From positions 1-9,228 of the forward strand of contig JADGRS010000099.1 in NCBI GenBank assembly GCA_017880705.1: DNA of 9,228 nt, read 5' to 3'. The notes beneath the pieces are model-generated. The model was not told the DNA's origin and ran no database searches. It saw only the letters and a list, made by a program, of their open reading frames with translations. Below, one piece after another: positions 6,648 through 9,228 of the stretch; position 1 is the stretch's first letter; every line of letters starts with the position of its first letter. The position numbers and the translations under genes are program-made. The DNA is from Burkholderiales bacterium. GTDB taxonomy: Bacteria; Pseudomonadota; Gammaproteobacteria; Burkholderiales; Usitatibacteraceae.

Positions 6648-7318
6648 GCGAGCTCGCCAGGACCCTCGCCGACGCCCTTCGCATGCTCGAGGCCGCGGAG
6701 GTGATCGATTTCAACGGCCACATGAGCTGCCGCGTGCCGGGAACGGAACACGTCCTCATCAATTCGGGGAAGTCCGTGCGCAGCTGGATCACTCCGGCGG
6801 ACATCATCGCGATCGACATGGACGGCAAGCCCGTCGGGGGCGACGTCATGCCGCCGATGGAGTTCCACATCCACACGGAGATCTACCGCCGCCGGCCCGA
6901 CGTGAATGCGGTCGCCCATACGCATCCCCTGTGGTCGACGCTCTTCAGCATGGTGGGCGAGACGGTCCAGCCGGTGACGATGCAGGCCGCCGTGATGGGC
7001 CCGGTGCAGACTTTCGCGAAGACCGCCTCGATCAACCGGCAGGATCTCGCCGTCGAGCTCGCCGCCGCCCTCGGCGGCCATCGCGTCGTGATGCTCAAGT
7101 CCCACGGCGCGGTGGTGGTGGGCGCGGACATCGTCGAGGCGTTCGTCCTCGCGATCTACCTCGAGGAGACGGCGAAGCGCCAGTATCTCGCGCGCGCCCT
7201 CGGGACGCCCTACGCGCTCGTCGCGGCCGAAGTCGAGAAGATCGGCGCGAACCTTCGCAAGCCGCACCTCCTTCGCAAGGTGTGGGACTTCCACCACGCC
7301 AAGCTGATGGCGCAATGA
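6644..7318 (+). CDS. Class II aldolase/adducin-family protein (aldolase or decarboxylase)
   Basis: The 224-residue protein has the full class II aldolase domain, which uses a divalent metal held by three histidines. Putative ligands are H92 and H94 in AHTHP and H154 in SHGAVVVG, with the acid E73 in MEFHIH; these positions closely parallel L-fuculose-1-phosphate aldolase. The phosphate-loop region appears as NGHMSCR (24-30) and NSGKSVRSWITPADI (40-54). The family includes sugar-phosphate aldolases, epimerases, dehydratase-like enzymes and the 3,4-dihydroxyphthalate decarboxylases of actinobacterial phthalate pathways. The last would fit beside a Pht5-like gene but is unproven. The frame is open upstream, but ATG 6644 overlaps the EutA-like stop as ATGA and the domain begins there. 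The stop overlaps the permease start in the same way, so all three are probably translationally coupled. Confidence 0.88.
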   Translation: MSELARTLADALRMLEAAEVIDFNGHMSCRVPGTEHVLINSGKSVRSWITPADIIAIDMDGKPVGGDVMPPMEFHIHTEIYRRRPDVNAVAHTHPLWSTLFSMVGETVQPVTMQAAVMGPVQTFAKTASINRQDLAVELAAALGGHRVVMLKSHGAVVVGADIVEAFVLAIYLEETAKRQYLARALGTPYALVAAEVEKIGANLRKPHLLRKVWDFHHAKLMAQ

Positions 7319-9042
7319 GCCTCGCTGCAACCGTTGCGCATCCCGCGGACGCGCGCCGCTTCGAGTGGGGCTGGGTGGTGATCGCGCTGTGCGTGGCGAT
7401 CACCGTCTATCTCGCGATCGTGCCGCTCGGCTTCCTCGTGTGGCAGAGCTTCTTCACGCCGCAGACGGCCGACGAGGCCGCGCGCTTCACGCTCTCCAAC
7501 TACACCGAGGCCTACGGCAGCAGCGAGACCTGGCGGCTCTTCAGGAATTCGGTGCTGTTCGCGATCGGCACGTCGAGCTTCTCGTTCCTCGTGGGCACCG
7601 GCCTCGCATGGATGAACGAGCGCACCAACACGCCGTTCAAGACGCTCTTCTACGCGCTGTCGATCATCCCGCTCATCATCCCCAGCATCCTCTTCACGGT
7701 GGCGTGGATCCTTCTCGCCAGCCCGAAGATCGGCATCCTGAACCTGGTGCTCAAGAACGCGCTCGGCATCGACGATCCGCTCTTCGACGTCTACTCGTTG
7801 TGGGGAATGATCTGGGTGGACGGCCTGCACTACTCGCCGATGGCGTTCCTGCTCATGTCGGCGGCGTTCCGCTCGATGGATCCGGCGCTCGAGGAGTCCG
7901 CGATGATGAGCGGCGCGAACGTGCTGCAGGTCGCTTGGCGGGTCACGCTGAGGCTGTCGTGGCCGGCGATCTTCGCGACGATCCTCATCCTCTTCGTGCG
8001 CGCGATCGAATCCTTCGAGGTGCCCGCGCTCCTCGGCCTTCCCGTGGGCATCCAGGTCTTCACGTCGTCGATCTACCAGGCGGTGCACCGCTATCCGAGC
8101 CAGGTCGGGCTCGCGTCGGCCTACGCGGTGACGCTCCTCGCGATCACGACGGTGGGCGTCTATTTCCAGTCGCGGCTGTCGAGCCGCGGCAGCCGGTACG
8201 CCACGATGACGGGCAAGGGATTCCGCCCGCGCCAGATCGACCTCGGGGCGTGGCGCTGGTTCACCGCGGCGCTCTTCATCGCCTACTTCCTGCTGATCGT
8301 CGTGCTGCCGTTCTCGGTGCTGCTGTGGTCGTCGTTCCAGAAGTTCTACGCGGTGCCGTCGTGGCACGCATTGCAGAACCTCACGCTCGAGCCCTATCGG
8401 TTCATCCTCACGTACCCGAACCTCGCGAGCTCGGTGTGGAACAGCCTCCTGCTCGCCTTCGGGAGCGCGACGCTCATCATGCTGGTGACTTCCGTCATCT
8501 GCTGGATCGTGGTGAAGACGAGGATGCCCGGGCGCTGGATCCTCGACAACATCGCGTCGCTTCCGATGGTCTTCCCGGGTCTGGTGCTGGGCCTCGCGAT
8601 CATGATCTTCTATCTCAATTTCGACATCGGCATCTACGGCACGATCTGGATCATGTTCGTCGCCTACATCACGCGCTTCATGCCCTACGGGCTTCGCTAC
8701 AACACGACCTCGATGCTGCAGATCCACAAGGAGCTCGAGGAGTCGGCGGCGATGAGCGGCGCCTCGTGGTTCACGACGTTCCGGCGCATCGTGCTGCCGC
8801 TGCTGAAGCCGGGCCTGGTCGCGGGCTGGATCTACATCGTGATCGTGTCGATCCGCGAGCTCTCCAGCTCGATCCTGCTCTACAGCCCCGGCACGGAGGT
8901 GGTGTCGATCGTGATCTGGGAGCTCTGGGAGAACGGACAGTACGTCGAGCTTTCCGCCCTCGGCGTGCTCCTCATTCTCGCGCTCTTCGTCCTCGTGCTG
9001 CTCGCCCAGTGGCTCGGCAAGAAATTCGGCGTCAAGGAGTGA
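7315..9042 (+). CDS. Fused two-domain ABC importer permease (FbpB/AfuB type)
   Basis: This 575-residue inner-membrane protein carries two tandem permease halves, each with about six membrane helices. The ATPase-contact EAA motif appears twice: ALEESAMMSGANVLQVAWRV (191-210) and ELEESAAMSGASWFTTFRRI (473-492). The linker between halves is basic and near residues 286-312. Fused permeases of this length are typical of the iron(III), thiamine and phosphonate-like importers, which pair with binding proteins of the kind encoded at 239-1270. No ATPase gene lies in the window; it is expected immediately downstream, beginning near 9221. ATG 7315 overlaps the aldolase stop (ATGA), and there is no strong separate Shine-Dalgarno sequence, suggesting coupled translation. 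The permease is separated from its binding protein by six unrelated genes, which is unusual for one transporter. Confidence 0.93.
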   Translation: MSLAATVAHPADARRFEWGWVVIALCVAITVYLAIVPLGFLVWQSFFTPQTADEAARFTLSNYTEAYGSSETWRLFRNSVLFAIGTSSFSFLVGTGLAWMNERTNTPFKTLFYALSIIPLIIPSILFTVAWILLASPKIGILNLVLKNALGIDDPLFDVYSLWGMIWVDGLHYSPMAFLLMSAAFRSMDPALEESAMMSGANVLQVAWRVTLRLSWPAIFATILILFVRAIESFEVPALLGLPVGIQVFTSSIYQAVHRYPSQVGLASAYAVTLLAITTVGVYFQSRLSSRGSRYATMTGKGFRPRQIDLGAWRWFTAALFIAYFLLIVVLPFSVLLWSSFQKFYAVPSWHALQNLTLEPYRFILTYPNLASSVWNSLLLAFGSATLIMLVTSVICWIVVKTRMPGRWILDNIASLPMVFPGLVLGLAIMIFYLNFDIGIYGTIWIMFVAYITRFMPYGLRYNTTSMLQIHKELEESAAMSGASWFTTFRRIVLPLLKPGLVAGWIYIVIVSIRELSSSILLYSPGTEVVSIVIWELWENGQYVELSALGVLLILALFVLVLLAQWLGKKFGVKE

Positions 9043-9061
9043 TGCGTGCGAAAAGCTTTGA

Positions 9062-9200
9062 ATCCGCAGATAAACGCAGATGAACGCGGTAACCCCAAAG
9101 GCAGGTCGAGTGATCGTGCGCTCCTTTCGAAGGTGCGGCTGATCAGGCAATGGATCACTCTTCGAGGTTCTACCGCGTTCATCTGCGTTTATCTGCGGAT
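9062..9200. repeat. Long inverted repeat of CGCAGAT-type decamers (MITE/extragenic palindrome-like)
   Basis: Bases 9062-9091 and 9171-9200 are perfect 30-bp inverted copies, separated by 79 bases. Each arm is itself made of 10-bp steps: CGCAGATAAA, CGCAGATGAA, then a degenerate CGCGGTAAC. Inside, GAGTGATC (9108-9115) pairs with GATCACTC (9153-9160), and CCTT-TCG-AAGG forms a small central hairpin near 9123-9133. The whole could fold as one elongated structure. It is richer in A/T than the genes and begins 19 bases after the permease stop. It has no protein-coding content and looks like a mobile or interspersed palindromic repeat, or a processing/attenuation structure in the operon. Confidence 0.8.
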
Positions 9201-9220
9201 AAGGCTTGAAGGAGAACGAA

Positions 9221-9228
9221 GTGTTGAG
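9221..9228 (+). CDS. Probable start of the next gene, cut by the window end
   Basis: AAGGAG at 9209-9214 lies six bases before a GTG at 9221, a good ribosome-binding arrangement on the operon strand. Only two complete codons are visible, so the product cannot be read. From context the missing ATP-binding subunit of the importer is the first expectation. If so, the inverted repeat sits between two subunit genes of one transporter. Confidence 0.35.

Noticed and set aside
7210..9150. Long minus-strand open frame opposite the permease
   Set aside because: It is the same kind of antisense shadow, full of R/H/E/D. The plus strand encodes two clear EAA motifs and membrane helices.
9062..9200. CRISPR array or simple rho-independent terminator
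   Set aside because: There are only two inverted arms with short decamers and no regular spacers, so it is not CRISPR. The arms are separated by 79 bases and no T-run follows, so it is not a classical terminator.

Overview
The window is GC-rich with tightly packed, overlapping genes, all on the + strand. This fits a proteobacterium, most likely a betaproteobacterium; that assignment rests on gene style and family resemblance only. No rRNA, tRNA, CRISPR array, transposase or phage gene is visible.

Layout: (1) positions 1-116 are the tail of an upstream gene, possibly a family-39-type membrane glycosyltransferase. (2) Positions 117-238 form a short control region. It holds a perfect 13-bp palindrome with the geometry of an IclR-family operator, a plausible sigma70 promoter, and a second inverted repeat over the -10/start region. 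(3) Positions 239-9042 look like one transcription unit of eight genes: a periplasmic substrate-binding protein; a NiCoT-type nickel/cobalt permease; an IclR-family regulator; a ferredoxin/flavin/NAD(P)H oxidoreductase; a homologue of 4,5-dihydroxyphthalate decarboxylase; an EutA-family ASKHA ATPase with histidine-rich tails at both ends; a class II aldolase/adducin-family enzyme; and a fused two-domain ABC permease of the FbpB type. Most junctions are overlaps or gaps of a few bases, and the longest is 30 bases. (4) Positions 9043-9228 hold a long inverted repeat built of CGCAGAT-type decamers, followed by a Shine-Dalgarno sequence and the probable GTG start of the next gene.

Working model (inference): the binding protein, the fused permease and an ATPase probably encoded just downstream import a small organic anion, perhaps aromatic. 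IclR senses the compound or a breakdown product and acts at the 158-170 palindrome. The decarboxylase-like and aldolase-like proteins process it, and the reductase supplies electrons to a partner not seen here. The most unusual part is the EutA-like ATPase. EutA normally reactivates the B12 enzyme ethanolamine ammonia-lyase, but no EutB/EutC is present here. The protein carries metal-binding-type His tails and shares its operon with a Ni/Co importer. This suggests a metal- or cobalamin-linked activation system for an enzyme that has not been identified.
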